The translations under genes and the position numbers were made by a program. Of a stretch of 64,000 nt of DNA, positions 18,853-28,295 are shown piece by piece (position 1 is the stretch's first letter; each line of letters opens with the position of its first letter). Location: NCBI GenBank assembly GCA_964601205.1, contig CAZRML010000005.1, positions 62,001 to 126,000 of the forward strand, written 5' to 3'. The notes under the pieces are model-generated. The model was not told where the DNA came from and searched no databases. It saw only the letters and a list, made by a program, of their open reading frames with translations. Source of the DNA: JAQVEM01 sp964601205. Lineage in GTDB: Bacteria; Actinomycetota; Humimicrobiia; Humimicrobiales; Humimicrobiaceae.

Positions 18853-18939
18853 ATAAAAAAAATATTTTGCAAGTTTTAGAGAAAAATATATAATTATGAA
18901 AGCATAAAGCTATCTATATGAATGTTTGGAGGTTATGGA

Positions 18940-19185
18940 TTGAGTGTAAAGATCAGATTGACGAGAATGGGCGCGAAAAAGCAACCCTTTTATAGAATTA
19001 TAGTTGCAGATTCCAGGTCACCCAGAGATGGAAGGTTCATTGAAAAAATTGGATTATATGATCCCAAAAGTGATCCATCAAAGATAGAAGTTGACAGAGA
19101 GAAAGCTCTTGAATGGATAAAGAAAGGTGCAAAGCCTACAGATACAGTTCAGAAACTTTTTGATAAAATTGGTTTAAGAAAGTAG
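18940..19185 (+). CDS. rpsP: 30S ribosomal protein S16
   Basis: S16, 81 residues from TTG 18940: (M)-S-V-K-I-R-L-T-R-M-G matches the family N terminus. GGAGG at 18928-18932 is correctly placed seven bases before this TTG. An upstream in-frame ATG at 18922 would start before the ribosome site and add six non-conserved residues. It follows ffh and precedes khpA, rimM and trmD, the standard order. Confidence 0.95.
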   Translation: MSVKIRLTRMGAKKQPFYRIIVADSRSPRDGRFIEKIGLYDPKSDPSKIEVDREKALEWIKKGAKPTDTVQKLFDKIGLRK

Positions 19186-19213
19186 TTATTACAATTAAAA
19201 CTGGAGGTAAATA

Positions 19214-19447
19214 GTGAAAGAACTACTGGAGTACATGGTAAAAGAGCTGGTTGACAGCCCGGACAATGTTGAAATTATTGAAGAGGAGGAAGATGAAAAA
19301 ACAGTAATTTTTAAACTGAAGGTTGCGGAAGATGATCTGGGAAAAGTAATTGGCAAAAAGGGAAGAACCGCAAATGCTCTGAGGGTTGTTATGAGAGCGG
19401 CATCTGCTAAGAGGGGTAAATCTTCTATTGTAAAAATTATGGATTGA
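19214..19447 (+). CDS. khpA: KH-domain RNA-binding protein KhpA
   Basis: A 77-residue single KH domain protein (YlqC/KhpA) with the GKVIGKKGRTANALR loop (GxxG = GKKG). In Gram-positive bacteria KhpA pairs with KhpB/Jag as an RNA chaperone linked to cell elongation; no jag gene is in the window. GTG start after GGAGG. The position between rpsP and rimM is conserved. Confidence 0.93.
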   Translation: MKELLEYMVKELVDSPDNVEIIEEEEDEKTVIFKLKVAEDDLGKVIGKKGRTANALRVVMRAASAKRGKSSIVKIMD

Positions 19448-19505
19448 TAATTTAAAATAATAAATATAGCTAAACTTATTTAAAAGAAATAAGTACCGGT
19501 AAATA

Positions 19506-20060
19506 TTGGATTTAAATGTGGATGCAAGATTAATTGGGATAATTAGTAAGGCACACGGTGTAAATGGAGAGGTAGTAGTGGAATTACTTACTGATTATCC
19601 CAAAACTATTAAAAAAGGAGATATATTTTTTTTTGATGAGAAGTGTTCCAGAGCAGTAGAAGTTGAAAGTGCCAGGCTGGTGAAGTCAAAAAAGAATAAG
19701 CTTTATTCATTAATTAAATTTAAAACCATAAATAACAGGGACCATGCAGGGGAGTTAAAAGGCACGGGTATTTACCGTGATGAAGAAAGTAGCCCCGAAC
19801 TTGATGAAAATCAATATTGGACGGATGATATAATAGGGTGTAAGGTCTATACGGAAAGCAATACCTTCATTGGCGCAGTTATAGATGTAAAAAAATCCAG
19901 TGCCAATGATAATCTGATAGTAGAAATAAATAATAAAAAATTAAATATTCCAGGTGCTAATGATAATATTTTTTATATTCCGGTTATAGAGGATTATGTT
20001 GGTACTATAAATATAAAGGCCAGGAAAATAATAATAAAAAGGATTCCTGAATATATTTAA
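19506..20060 (+). CDS. rimM: ribosome maturation factor RimM
   Basis: A 16S rRNA processing factor that acts on the 30S head and binds S19. The 184 residues comprise an N-terminal RimM barrel (LIGIISKAHGVNGEV) and a C-terminal PRC barrel (about residue 100 on). Start TTG at 19506 with only a weak ribosome site. The gene contains a T9 run (19626-19634) that stays in frame, a useful contrast to the T9 run that breaks truB. Confidence 0.93.
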   Translation: MDLNVDARLIGIISKAHGVNGEVVVELLTDYPKTIKKGDIFFFDEKCSRAVEVESARLVKSKKNKLYSLIKFKTINNRDHAGELKGTGIYRDEESSPELDENQYWTDDIIGCKVYTESNTFIGAVIDVKKSSANDNLIVEINNKKLNIPGANDNIFYIPVIEDYVGTINIKARKIIIKRIPEYI

Positions 20061-20089
20061 ATTTATAAATAAGTATTTCTGGTTTTAAA

Positions 20090-20791
20090 ATGTTGATAAT
20101 AGATATTGTAACCATTTTTCCGAAGATGTTTGAAAGTATTATTAATTTTGGAGTCATTAAAGAAGCTTTCAAAAAAAATATTTGCGAGCTTAATGTATAT
20201 AATTTAAGAGATTTTTCTGAGGATAAGCACGGCAGAGTAGATGACAGGCCATTTGGAGGCGGACCCGGAATGATATTAATGCCGGGGCCAATATATAATG
20301 CTGTTAATTTTATTAAGCAAAATAATAAGGTTATAAATAAAAGCAGGCAAAAGGTTATACTGATGTCAGCTTCCGGAGATAAGCTGGTGCAGGACAAATT
20401 GAAGTATTTTTCGGGGCTTGAAAATATAATACTGATTTGTGGAAGATATGAAGGCGTGGACCAGAGGGTAATAGATTTACTGGTTGATTTTGAAATTTCA
20501 GTGGGAGATTATATATTAACCGGCGGTGAGATACCAGCGATGATAATAATAGATGGCGTGGTAAGGCTGTTGCCGGGAGTGGTTGGAAAAGAGGAGTCTC
20601 TAAAGATTGAATCTTTTGAGAATAATTTACTTGATTATCCGCAGTATACAAGACCCCGGGTTTTTAAGGGTATGAATGTACCCGAAATTCTTTTAAGCGG
20701 AAATCATGAGAGTGTTAAAAAATGGAGAAAAGAGGAGTCCGGGAGAATAACCAGAATAAAAAGGCCGGATTTATTTGACAAAGAGTATTAA
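20090..20791 (+). CDS. trmD: tRNA (guanine37-N1)-methyltransferase
   Basis: Methylates G37 of tRNAs, preventing frameshifts. A 233-residue SPOUT (trefoil-knot) enzyme with DRPFGGGPGM, CGRYEGVDQR and the knot motif SVGDYILTGGE, all diagnostic. ATG at 20090. It follows rimM and precedes rplS, the standard order. Confidence 0.97.
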   Translation: MLIIDIVTIFPKMFESIINFGVIKEAFKKNICELNVYNLRDFSEDKHGRVDDRPFGGGPGMILMPGPIYNAVNFIKQNNKVINKSRQKVILMSASGDKLVQDKLKYFSGLENIILICGRYEGVDQRVIDLLVDFEISVGDYILTGGEIPAMIIIDGVVRLLPGVVGKEESLKIESFENNLLDYPQYTRPRVFKGMNVPEILLSGNHESVKKWRKEESGRITRIKRPDLFDKEY

Positions 20792-20858
20792 ATTAATTAT
20801 ATTTGTTTGGTTTTATTAGTGTAAAAGTGAAATAGAAATATACAGGCTGGAGAATAAA

Positions 20859-21200
20859 ATGAATAAACTAGATAAACTGGAAAGAAAATATTTACGGAGT
20901 GACATAACTGATTTCAAGTCAGGTGATAAAGTAAAGGTCAAAATAAAAATCAGCGAAGAAAATAAAGACAGGATTCAGATTCTCGAGGGTATTGTGATAA
21001 GAGTTAAAGGGTCCGGAATAAATAAGACATTCACGGTAAGAAAAATTTCTTTTAATGGCGTGGGGGTTGAGAGGACTTTTCTTATAAATTCACCGGTAAT
21101 TCAGTCTGTTGAAAAAACAGGGGAAGGAATAGTAAGACGGTCAAGGTTATATTATCTCAGGGATAAAATCGGTAAAAAGTCAAAAATTAAATTTAAATAA
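20859..21200 (+). CDS. rplS: 50S ribosomal protein L19
   Basis: L19, 113 residues. Typical motifs are the FKSGDKVKVKIKI barrel start, the IQILEGIVIRVKGSG stretch, RRSRLYYLRD and the basic C terminus. The ATG at 20859 follows GGAG. Located after trmD as usual. Confidence 0.97.
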   Translation: MNKLDKLERKYLRSDITDFKSGDKVKVKIKISEENKDRIQILEGIVIRVKGSGINKTFTVRKISFNGVGVERTFLINSPVIQSVEKTGEGIVRRSRLYYLRDKIGKKSKIKFK

Positions 21201-21234
21201 GTTTAAATAAATATATCCACTTGTATTAAAATTA

Positions 21235-21780
21235 ATGTCTATCAAAGATAAAGAAACCAGTACCGGCAGGAATAAAAAAATTTTTAAAGAATTTCTAATT
21301 TATGGAATTGTCATATTAATTGCAGTAATATCAGCCACTTTAATCAGAGTTTTTATAATTGAGCCTTTTGCTGTCCCGACTCCTTCAATGGAACCAACAC
21401 TCAGGGTAGGGGATAAAGTTCTAATAAATAAAATCACATATAAATTTAAAACTGTTAGCAGGGGAGATATTGTAGCCTTTAACTCACCTATAGATAATAA
21501 GGACCTGGTCAAGAGGGTTATTGCGATAGAGAGAGACGAGATTACCCTGACCTCAGAAGGTGAAATTTATATAAATGGTGAAAAAATTGTTGAAAATTAT
21601 TTGCCCCCTGACAGCAATATATCTTATCTTAACCAGACAGTAATCGTAAGTGATAATGAAGTTTTTGTGATGGGGGATAATCGTAATAATAGTTTTGATA
21701 GTAGATTTTTCGGAACAATTCAAGAGGAAAGCATATTCGGGAAATTCCTGGCAATTTACTGGCCGCCGTCAAGGTGGTAA
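21235..21780 (+). CDS. lepB: signal peptidase I
   Basis: Membrane protease that removes signal peptides from exported proteins. The 181 residues have one N-terminal transmembrane segment (about 20-42), the catalytic serine in PTPSMEPT (Ser51), the catalytic lysine in LVKRVIAIE (Lys93) and box E VMGDNRNNSFDSR. The compact single-membrane-anchor form is typical of Gram-positive-type bacteria. It lies between rplS and rnhB. Confidence 0.95.
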   Translation: MSIKDKETSTGRNKKIFKEFLIYGIVILIAVISATLIRVFIIEPFAVPTPSMEPTLRVGDKVLINKITYKFKTVSRGDIVAFNSPIDNKDLVKRVIAIERDEITLTSEGEIYINGEKIVENYLPPDSNISYLNQTVIVSDNEVFVMGDNRNNSFDSRFFGTIQEESIFGKFLAIYWPPSRW

Positions 21781-21794
21781 TTTTTTTTATAACA

Positions 21795-22418
21795 ATGGAA
21801 TTCAGGGAAACAAAAAGAATTATAAATATATCCAGATATGAGAATGAACTGTATATAGATGGTTATGAAACAATAGCCGGAGTTGATGAGGCCGGAAGGG
21901 GCTCACTTGCCGGCCCACTGGTCGCAGCAGCTGTTATAATGGATAGAAAAAAAATGATGATAGAAGACATAAATGATTCAAAGAAGCTGACCGAAGCAAA
22001 AAGAAGAGTTATTTTTAAAGAAATTATTAAAAATTGCCTGTGCTGGTCTGCAGTTAAAATTTCTCCAGATGAAATTGATAGAATGTCCATAAATAAAGCA
22101 AATGTGGTGGCATTTGAAAAAGCGGTAGGAAGTTTAAAGATAAAGCCGAATATTATTCTTGCAGATTTTGTAAATGCGAAAATGGATGTAAAATACTTAC
22201 AGATTATTAAAGGTGATAGTTTAAGCGTTTCCATTGCTTCAGCATCTATAATAGCCAAAGTGATAAGAGATGATATTATGTTAAAACTGTCAAAATATTA
22301 TCCTGAATATGGATTTGAGAATAATAAAGGTTATGGTACAAGACAGCATCTGGTGTCTCTTCAAAAATTTGGCCCTTCAATGGTACACAGAATGTCTTTT
22401 AGGGGTGTTTTAAGTTAA
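21795..22418 (+). CDS. rnhB: ribonuclease HII
   Basis: Cleaves RNA in RNA-DNA hybrids and at single ribonucleotides. From ATG 21795 it has 207 residues; an earlier GTG at 21774 inside the end of lepB adds seven hydrophobic residues and is less likely. Seen: GVDEAGRGSLAGP (catalytic Asp-Glu), NDSKKLTEAKRR and the later catalytic Asp in ILADFVNAK. The usual partner yraN follows with no gap. Confidence 0.94.
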   Translation: MEFRETKRIINISRYENELYIDGYETIAGVDEAGRGSLAGPLVAAAVIMDRKKMMIEDINDSKKLTEAKRRVIFKEIIKNCLCWSAVKISPDEIDRMSINKANVVAFEKAVGSLKIKPNIILADFVNAKMDVKYLQIIKGDSLSVSIASASIIAKVIRDDIMLKLSKYYPEYGFENNKGYGTRQHLVSLQKFGPSMVHRMSFRGVLS

Positions 22419-22848
22419 TAGTTTTAACAAAAAATTTATCGGAGAACTCGGAGAACTTATTGCCTGTAGGTATATTGAAGAAAAGGGATATTTTATATTA
22501 GAAAAGAATTACAGGAATAGATACGGGGAAATAGATATAATAGCAAAAAAGGATAAGAATTTAGTTTTTTTTGAAGTTAAAACCAGGACCGGAATTGGTT
22601 ACGGGTACCCACTTGAAGCGGTAAATAAATTAAAGATTGCACGAATAAGGAAATTGGCCGGTTTATATATAACAAAAAAGAAGCTCTTATTATTTGATCC
22701 GGGTTTTGGTGTTATTTCTATAATAATAAACAGGAATATGGTAAAAAAACTCTTTGATAAAAGAAACTATCGGTCAGAAGTAATCCTGCCCAGAATCTTA
22801 AATGATGGCGTGAATATAAAAATTGAGCACATAGAAGACGCGTTTTAA
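22414..22848 (+). CDS. yraN: YraN/UPF0102 endonuclease-fold protein, no canonical start
   Basis: A UPF0102 protein of about 144 residues. Clear signatures: G-E-L-G-E, GYFILEKNYRN, GEIDIIAKK and FFEVKTRTG, the Holliday-resolvase-like fold. Role in the cell unknown. The frame opens right after a stop at 22411-22413, and no ATG, GTG or TTG occurs before the conserved region. GTT at 22414 lies six bases after AGGGGTG (22401-22407) and is the best-placed candidate; ATC at 22438 is another. A base error is also possible. It overlaps the rnhB stop. The far C terminus is longer than usual. Confidence 0.8.
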   Translation, partial: VNSFNKKFIGELGELIACRYIEEKGYFILEKNYRNRYGEIDIIAKKDKNLVFFEVKTRTGIGYGYPLEAVNKLKIARIRKLAGLYITKKKLLLFDPGFGVISIIINRNMVKKLFDKRNYRSEVILPRILNDGVNIKIEHIEDAF

Positions 22849-22893
22849 GCCAATTTTAATTGCTGAATTAAGCATTTGCAAAATTGTCCGAAC

Positions 22894-22921
22894 TTTATAA
22901 ATCATATAAATAAGCTATAAT
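22894..22921 (+). promoter_or_regulatory. possible promoter of GAF-PAS-HD-GYP gene
   Basis: TTTATA at 22894-22899, a 16-base spacer and a perfect TATAAT at 22916-22921. A second TATAAT at 22941-22946 has no good -35. The stretch also holds a short symmetric element, TTAATT-GCTG-AATTAA, just after yraN, without a T-run. AT-richness makes chance matches likely. Confidence 0.35.
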
Positions 22922-23009
22922 ATAAGAAAAAGGTTTTTTGTATAATATTGAAAATAAACAATGGTTAATAAAAAATTTGTTTTATCTCCTGTAATTGGAA
23001 GGGTAGATA

Positions 23010-25394
23010 ATGAAACTAAAAAAAGATTCTGGTAAAGCAGCGGAAGATAAAGAAGTTTATGGGAATGAAATTTATAAAGAAGTTGAGGATCTTGAGCTTA
23101 TAAATTCTGTAAACATTGCTTTAAACAAGGGTAAAAGTCTGGAAGAAATAACCGGTGTTATATCTAAAAAGACAAAGAAAATATTTTATGGTTCAGGTAT
23201 AGCCCTGTATCTGCTGAGTGAAGATAAAAAATACCTTGATTTACAGAATCTCAATGTTCCTTCAGCAAAAAGAAAGAAGATTGAGCAGCTAATTAAAATT
23301 AAAATACCCCCGGTCAGGCTCCCAATGGAAAAGGACAGCTATTATTATCGAATAATAAAGGATAAAAGGCCGGTAATTATAAACAATGATACAGAAATAA
23401 AAAAGATAATTACAGAATTTGCAAATGCCTTACCGGAGAATAAAAAATTCTTTAAAAAAGCTATTATAAAACTTGTACCCCGGTTATATAAGATTCTGAG
23501 TATAAAATCAGTTATGATTATCCCGCTTGTTGCAGATAAAGATGTTATAGGCCTGATTGATATATCGGGGAAAAAGGAATTCACTGATTTTGATCTGGAG
23601 AGATTAAAAACTATATCGGAACAGCTGGTTACGGTAATTGAAAGAAAAAAAATGGAAATCAGGCTGAGAGAAGTCCGTAATGAAATAGACCAGATTTTTA
23701 ATTCAGCTATAAATGGGATGAGGGTTATAAGTAAAAATTTTGAGGTACTTAAAGTTAATAAGTCGTTTACTGATTTGTTTGGTATAAAGGCAGAGGAAAT
23801 TACAGGAAAGAAGTGCTTTGAAATTTTAGAATTGCCCGAATGCCATACTAAAAAATGTATACTTAAAAGAATTTTAAACGGTGAAAAATATGTTACCAGA
23901 CTAATAGAAAAGGAAAATAAAAATAATGATAAAAAATTTTATTCGCTGAGTGCAGTTCCTGTAATAAATAGTGAGGGCAGGATAACAGAGATTGTTGAAA
24001 GTTTCAGGGACATCACTCCGGAAATGCAATCTTTTGACAGGATGAGATTAAGTGAAGAAAAATTCAGGGATCTTTTTGACAACATGAGCAGCGGGGTAGT
24101 AATCTATGAGGCAAAAGATGGTGGAAAAGATTTTATAATAAGGGATTTTAATAAGGCTGCAGAAAAAATAGAGGATATTAAGAAAGAAGATGTTATTGGA
24201 AGGAGAGTTTTGGAAGTTTTCCCGGGACTAAAAGAATTCGGACTTTATAATGTTTTTAAAAGAGTTTATAAAACCGGTAAACCCGAAAAACACCCAATTA
24301 GTTTTTATAAAGATAGCAGGATTTCAGGATGGAGGCGCAATTATATTTATAAGCTGGGTTCAGGTGAGGTTGTATCGGTGTACGATGATTTGACAAGAGA
24401 GAAGCGGGCGGAAAAATTATTAAAAGACAGCGAGGAGTTTAGCTCCAGTTTAATGGAAAATTCTCCTAATCCTGTGCTGGTAATAAATCCCGATGCCTCC
24501 GTAAAATATGTAAATAAGGCGCTGGAAAATCTGACCGGTATTAAGTCAGAGCTTATTCTTGGTAAAAAACCTCCATACCCGTGGTGGCCAAAAGGGTCAG
24601 AGGATAAGACTCTGAGTATTCTTAAAAAGGTATTGGAAAGAGGTTATAACGAAGATGAATTTCTTTTTATCAACCATAAAGGGGAGGAATTCTGGGTTAA
24701 GATAAATGCAAAAGCAGTATACAGTGATGGGAATTTAAAATATTTAATAATAAACTGGGTTGACCTGACCGTGCGTAAAACCATGGAGAGTAATTTAAAA
24801 GTAAGTTACGATAAGATTAAAAGAACACTCAATGGTATTATAAATACCCTGGCAACCCTTGTGGAAACCAGGGACCCTTATACTTCAGGTCACCAGAAAA
24901 GGGTTTCAAAGTTATCAGTATACATAGCAAAGGAGCTTGGCCTCAGCAGGGAAATAATTGAAGGAATAGAGACTGCGGCAAAGATTCATGATATAGGAAA
25001 AATAAATATACCGGCTTCAATTTTAACCAAGCCCGGGAAATTAACGGAAATAGAATTTGATTTAATTAAGACCCATTCACAGGTGGGTTATGACATAATA
25101 AAAGAGATAGAATTCCCTATGCCAATTGCGGATATTATACTACAGCACCATGAAAAAATAGATGGTTCAGGATACCCCCGGGGTTTAAAAGGGGAAGATA
25201 TAATGCTTGAATCAAAGATAATAACGGTTGCTGATGTAGTAGAGGCAATGTCTTCCTACAGGCCATATCGTCCTGCCCTCGGTTTAAAAGCTGCGGTTGA
25301 AGAAATCCAGAAAAATAAGGGAAAATTGTATGAACCCTATGTTGTTGATGCCTGTGTAAAAATTGTCAGCCGGAAGGGGTTCAGGTTCAATTGA
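23010..25394 (+). CDS. GAF/PAS sensor HD-GYP phosphodiesterase
   Basis: A 794-residue soluble signalling protein with no membrane segment. Order: GAF domain (about 30-215), three PAS domains (about 225-345, 350-465, 475-600), then HD-GYP (614-794). The HD-GYP part has GHQKRVSKLS, the HD pair in AKIHDIGK (His660-Asp661) and HHEKIDGSGYP, so it should hydrolyse cyclic di-GMP or a related dinucleotide. The first PAS contains a Cys cluster (C-F-E-I-L through C-H-T-K-K-C) that might bind metal or sense redox. It stands alone between yraN and comM, where no signalling gene is usual. No GGDEF protein is in the window. Downstream, 25395-25522 holds only a weak hairpin (25447-25466). Confidence 0.9.
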   Translation: MKLKKDSGKAAEDKEVYGNEIYKEVEDLELINSVNIALNKGKSLEEITGVISKKTKKIFYGSGIALYLLSEDKKYLDLQNLNVPSAKRKKIEQLIKIKIPPVRLPMEKDSYYYRIIKDKRPVIINNDTEIKKIITEFANALPENKKFFKKAIIKLVPRLYKILSIKSVMIIPLVADKDVIGLIDISGKKEFTDFDLERLKTISEQLVTVIERKKMEIRLREVRNEIDQIFNSAINGMRVISKNFEVLKVNKSFTDLFGIKAEEITGKKCFEILELPECHTKKCILKRILNGEKYVTRLIEKENKNNDKKFYSLSAVPVINSEGRITEIVESFRDITPEMQSFDRMRLSEEKFRDLFDNMSSGVVIYEAKDGGKDFIIRDFNKAAEKIEDIKKEDVIGRRVLEVFPGLKEFGLYNVFKRVYKTGKPEKHPISFYKDSRISGWRRNYIYKLGSGEVVSVYDDLTREKRAEKLLKDSEEFSSSLMENSPNPVLVINPDASVKYVNKALENLTGIKSELILGKKPPYPWWPKGSEDKTLSILKKVLERGYNEDEFLFINHKGEEFWVKINAKAVYSDGNLKYLIINWVDLTVRKTMESNLKVSYDKIKRTLNGIINTLATLVETRDPYTSGHQKRVSKLSVYIAKELGLSREIIEGIETAAKIHDIGKINIPASILTKPGKLTEIEFDLIKTHSQVGYDIIKEIEFPMPIADIILQHHEKIDGSGYPRGLKGEDIMLESKIITVADVVEAMSSYRPYRPALGLKAAVEEIQKNKGKLYEPYVVDACVKIVSRKGFRFN

Positions 25395-25549
25395 GCCATA
25401 GACTTCTATTTATCATTTAGAGCACTGCTCAAATCTTTCAGTATGGAGTTTATCCTGTCTTAAACTGATAATATTTTTTCACCTTTCTCCTTATATAAAA
25501 GCATATCAATGTAATTGACTATTTGCGCTTATGGTTATATCATTGGTTT

Positions 25550-27094
25550 ATGTTATTCAAACTGGACAGCTTTACATTAGTGGGCATCGGTGCCGTCAGA
25601 GTATCTGTAGAGGTTCATATAACAAGGGGTTTGCCCGAGTTCATAATTGTGGGTCTTCCTGGTAAAGCAGTAAATGAATCCAGACAGAGAGTGAGGTCTG
25701 CAGTTATTAACAGCGGATTTGATTTTCCGGTAAGAAAAATAATTGTTAATCTGTCACCGGCGGATATAAAAAAAGATGGCTCCTTTTATGACCTGCCAAT
25801 TGCACTTTCAATACTTTCAGCAAGTTCCCAGATAAGCTGCAACTTTTCAGAAGAATCCTGTTTCGTGGGGGAACTGTCACTGGATGGAACCATAAATCCG
25901 GTAAGGGGTTTGATTTCTATGGCGGAAAGGGCAAGAAATGAGCACAGGAAATTCTTTTTTGTCCCTTATTTGATAGCCAGGCAGGTTTCTTTCATTCCGG
26001 ATTTAAAAATAGTTGCCTGCCGGAGTCTCAAAGAAGCTGTAGAAGCTCTTTCAGGTAAAGACAGATTATATAAGTTTGTATACAGAGATGGTAATTATAA
26101 GAAAAAGGATATCACCTATAAGTTAGATTTTAGAGATGTAAAAGGGCAGTTAAGGGCAAAGAGGGCAATGGAAATAGCTGTGGGAGGGAGACACAATATT
26201 ATGCTTGTTGGGCCACCGGGAAGTGGCAAAACGATGCTGGCAAGAAGAGCTATTACCATAATGCCTGATTTAAATATGCAGGAATGTATAGATGTTACCA
26301 GAATTTATAGCCTGTATAAAAAGAATGTTAATAACCTGATACAGGAAAGGCCGTTTAGGAGCCCCCATCACACCATAAGCAGGGTTGGTCTTATAGGAGG
26401 AGGAGTAAACCCCGGCCCGGGTGAAATTAGCCTTGCACATAAAGGTATACTGTTTTTAGATGAATTTTCACAGTTTCCCAGAAACTTTATAGAAGACTTA
26501 AGACAGCCTCTGGAAAATAAGGAAATAGTAATCAGCAGGAATCGTTTTTGTTATAAGTTTCCCTGTAGTTTTATGTTAATAGTGGCAACCAATCCATGTT
26601 ATTGCGGTTATTTTGGTAATGACAGTAAAAAATGTATATGCAGTTTAAGGGAAGTAAGAAAATTCTGGAAAAAAATGTCCGGTCCTATTATGGACAGGAT
26701 TGATATGAGAATTGCCATAGATAGACTTCCGGAGAGTAGTTTTATAGATGATAGCGAGGGAGAAAGTTCGTATACAATTAAAAAAAGAGTAATAAAGTGC
26801 GCCGGGGTACAGAAAGAGAGATTCAGCAAAATGGATATAAGTTATAACTCGGAAATTGGAACAGATATTATCAATAAGTGGCTCAAAGATAGCAAGAGTA
26901 TGAGGGATTTAATTTATACTGTTTCAAAGAAATATAAATTAACAGCAAGGGGAATGGTAAGCGTGCTGAAAGTATCAAGAACAATAGCCGATCTGGAAAA
27001 TAGCGGCGCTATACAGGAGCATCATATTATTGAAGCTTTAAATTATAGAGTTAATTTTATTAATAGTATTGATGATTTTATTTCAGGGTTATGA
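25550..27094 (+). CDS. comM: ComM/YifB-family Mg-chelatase-like AAA+ ATPase
   Basis: About 514 residues from ATG 25550 (523 if TTG 25523 is used). The N-terminal ChlI-like domain starts with the typical G-(I/L)-P-x-F-x-I-V-G-L-P block (GLPEFIIVGLPGKAVNESR). The AAA+ core shows GPPGSGKTML, FRSPHHTIS and LFLDEF, and the region after it has paired cysteines (P-C-Y-C-G-Y). In naturally transformable bacteria ComM is a branch-migration helicase. It overlaps dprA by four bases (ATGA), so both recombination proteins are co-translated. Confidence 0.93.
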   Translation: MLFKLDSFTLVGIGAVRVSVEVHITRGLPEFIIVGLPGKAVNESRQRVRSAVINSGFDFPVRKIIVNLSPADIKKDGSFYDLPIALSILSASSQISCNFSEESCFVGELSLDGTINPVRGLISMAERARNEHRKFFFVPYLIARQVSFIPDLKIVACRSLKEAVEALSGKDRLYKFVYRDGNYKKKDITYKLDFRDVKGQLRAKRAMEIAVGGRHNIMLVGPPGSGKTMLARRAITIMPDLNMQECIDVTRIYSLYKKNVNNLIQERPFRSPHHTISRVGLIGGGVNPGPGEISLAHKGILFLDEFSQFPRNFIEDLRQPLENKEIVISRNRFCYKFPCSFMLIVATNPCYCGYFGNDSKKCICSLREVRKFWKKMSGPIMDRIDMRIAIDRLPESSFIDDSEGESSYTIKKRVIKCAGVQKERFSKMDISYNSEIGTDIINKWLKDSKSMRDLIYTVSKKYKLTARGMVSVLKVSRTIADLENSGAIQEHHIIEALNYRVNFINSIDDFISGL

Positions 27095-28221
27095 ATGTCA
27101 GCGATACCGGCAGGAAAATATTATATATAATGGTTGAGAATGGAGTCAGGACGGCAGAGTTCATCAAAATTTATAAGAAATATAATGGTGATATACATAA
27201 GACCCTGAGCCACTTCCTTAAATATAGAAATTTAAAGCTGGAAATTAAGAAAGTTAAGAATGGTAATGGTTATGATAAAATGGGATATGACTCTTACGGG
27301 GAAATAATAGAATTTGTTCTAAAAAAGAAAATCGGATTACTTGAAATAAGCAGTAATAGCTATCCGGATATATTAAAAAAGATATATTTACCGCCTCCCT
27401 TTTTGTTTTTCAAAGGAGATAAGATAAAAAATCCCGGGTTCATGGTAGCTATAGTCGGCAGCAGAAAATGTACGGCTTACGGCAGGGAAGTGGCTGAATA
27501 TATAAGTAAAAATTTATCCAGGATGGGAATAACTGTTGTAAGCGGGCTGGCAGCGGGGATTGATAGCAGCGCCCACCGGGCCGCTATTAAAGAAGAGGGA
27601 GGAAGCATAGGGGTTCTGGGATGTGGAATTGATATAGTATATCCACCAGAAAACAGGTTTCTGTATGATGACATTTTAGAAAATGGAAGCATAATAAGCG
27701 AGTTCTTACCGGGAACCCGGCCGCTTAAATATAATTTCCCGGTAAGGAACAGAATTATAAGCGGGTTATCAGGTGGTGTGGTAGTTATAGAAGCCGGAGA
27801 GAGAAGCGGCGCTATAATAACCTGTGAAATGGCTTTAAGACAGAACAGGGAAGTCATGGCTGTACCCGGAAGTATTTTTAGTCCTATGAACAGGGGATGT
27901 CACAGATTAATTAAAGAAGGGGCAAAGCTGGTAGAAAATGTTGATGATATACTGGATGAGTTTTCACAATACAATGAAAACATTTTAAAGCTGGATAAAA
28001 CATATGATAGCCCTTACAATGGGAAAACAGATAGCCGCGTAAGGCTTTCCGGTAATGATAGAAAGGTGTATGAATTCATTGGATATAAACCAAAGAGTGT
28101 GGAAGAGATAGTAAAATACTCTGGTCTGGAAGTTAAGGATGTACTAAAAATAATTGCATATCTTGAAATGAACGGTTTAATAAGAGAAGATAGTTTTAAT
28201 AAATATATTAGATTATTTTGA
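27091..28221 (+). CDS. dprA: DNA processing protein DprA
   Basis: Loads RecA on incoming single-stranded DNA. The 376 residues include the Rossmann-like core with VAIVGSRKCTAYG, VSGLAAGIDSSAH, GVLGCGIDIVYPPEN and the FPVRNRIISGLS motif, followed by a C-terminal winged helix (about 310-376). The N-terminal 80 residues resemble a SAM/HhH-like region. The usual next gene, topA, is missing; an unknown gene follows after 74 bases. Confidence 0.95.
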   Translation: MNVSDTGRKILYIMVENGVRTAEFIKIYKKYNGDIHKTLSHFLKYRNLKLEIKKVKNGNGYDKMGYDSYGEIIEFVLKKKIGLLEISSNSYPDILKKIYLPPPFLFFKGDKIKNPGFMVAIVGSRKCTAYGREVAEYISKNLSRMGITVVSGLAAGIDSSAHRAAIKEEGGSIGVLGCGIDIVYPPENRFLYDDILENGSIISEFLPGTRPLKYNFPVRNRIISGLSGGVVVIEAGERSGAIITCEMALRQNREVMAVPGSIFSPMNRGCHRLIKEGAKLVENVDDILDEFSQYNENILKLDKTYDSPYNGKTDSRVRLSGNDRKVYEFIGYKPKSVEEIVKYSGLEVKDVLKIIAYLEMNGLIREDSFNKYIRLF

Positions 28222-28295
28222 ATTTTATATTAGAATAAAGATAACAGAAAAAATTATAATTATATATATTATAAATTTATTGCGGGGTATCCTGA

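Noticed and set aside
21795..22848. RnhB-YraN fusion by frameshift, explaining the missing yraN start
   Set aside because: rnhB ends with a normal family-length C terminus and its own stop; a ribosome-site-like AGGGGTG precedes the YraN frame, favouring separate genes.
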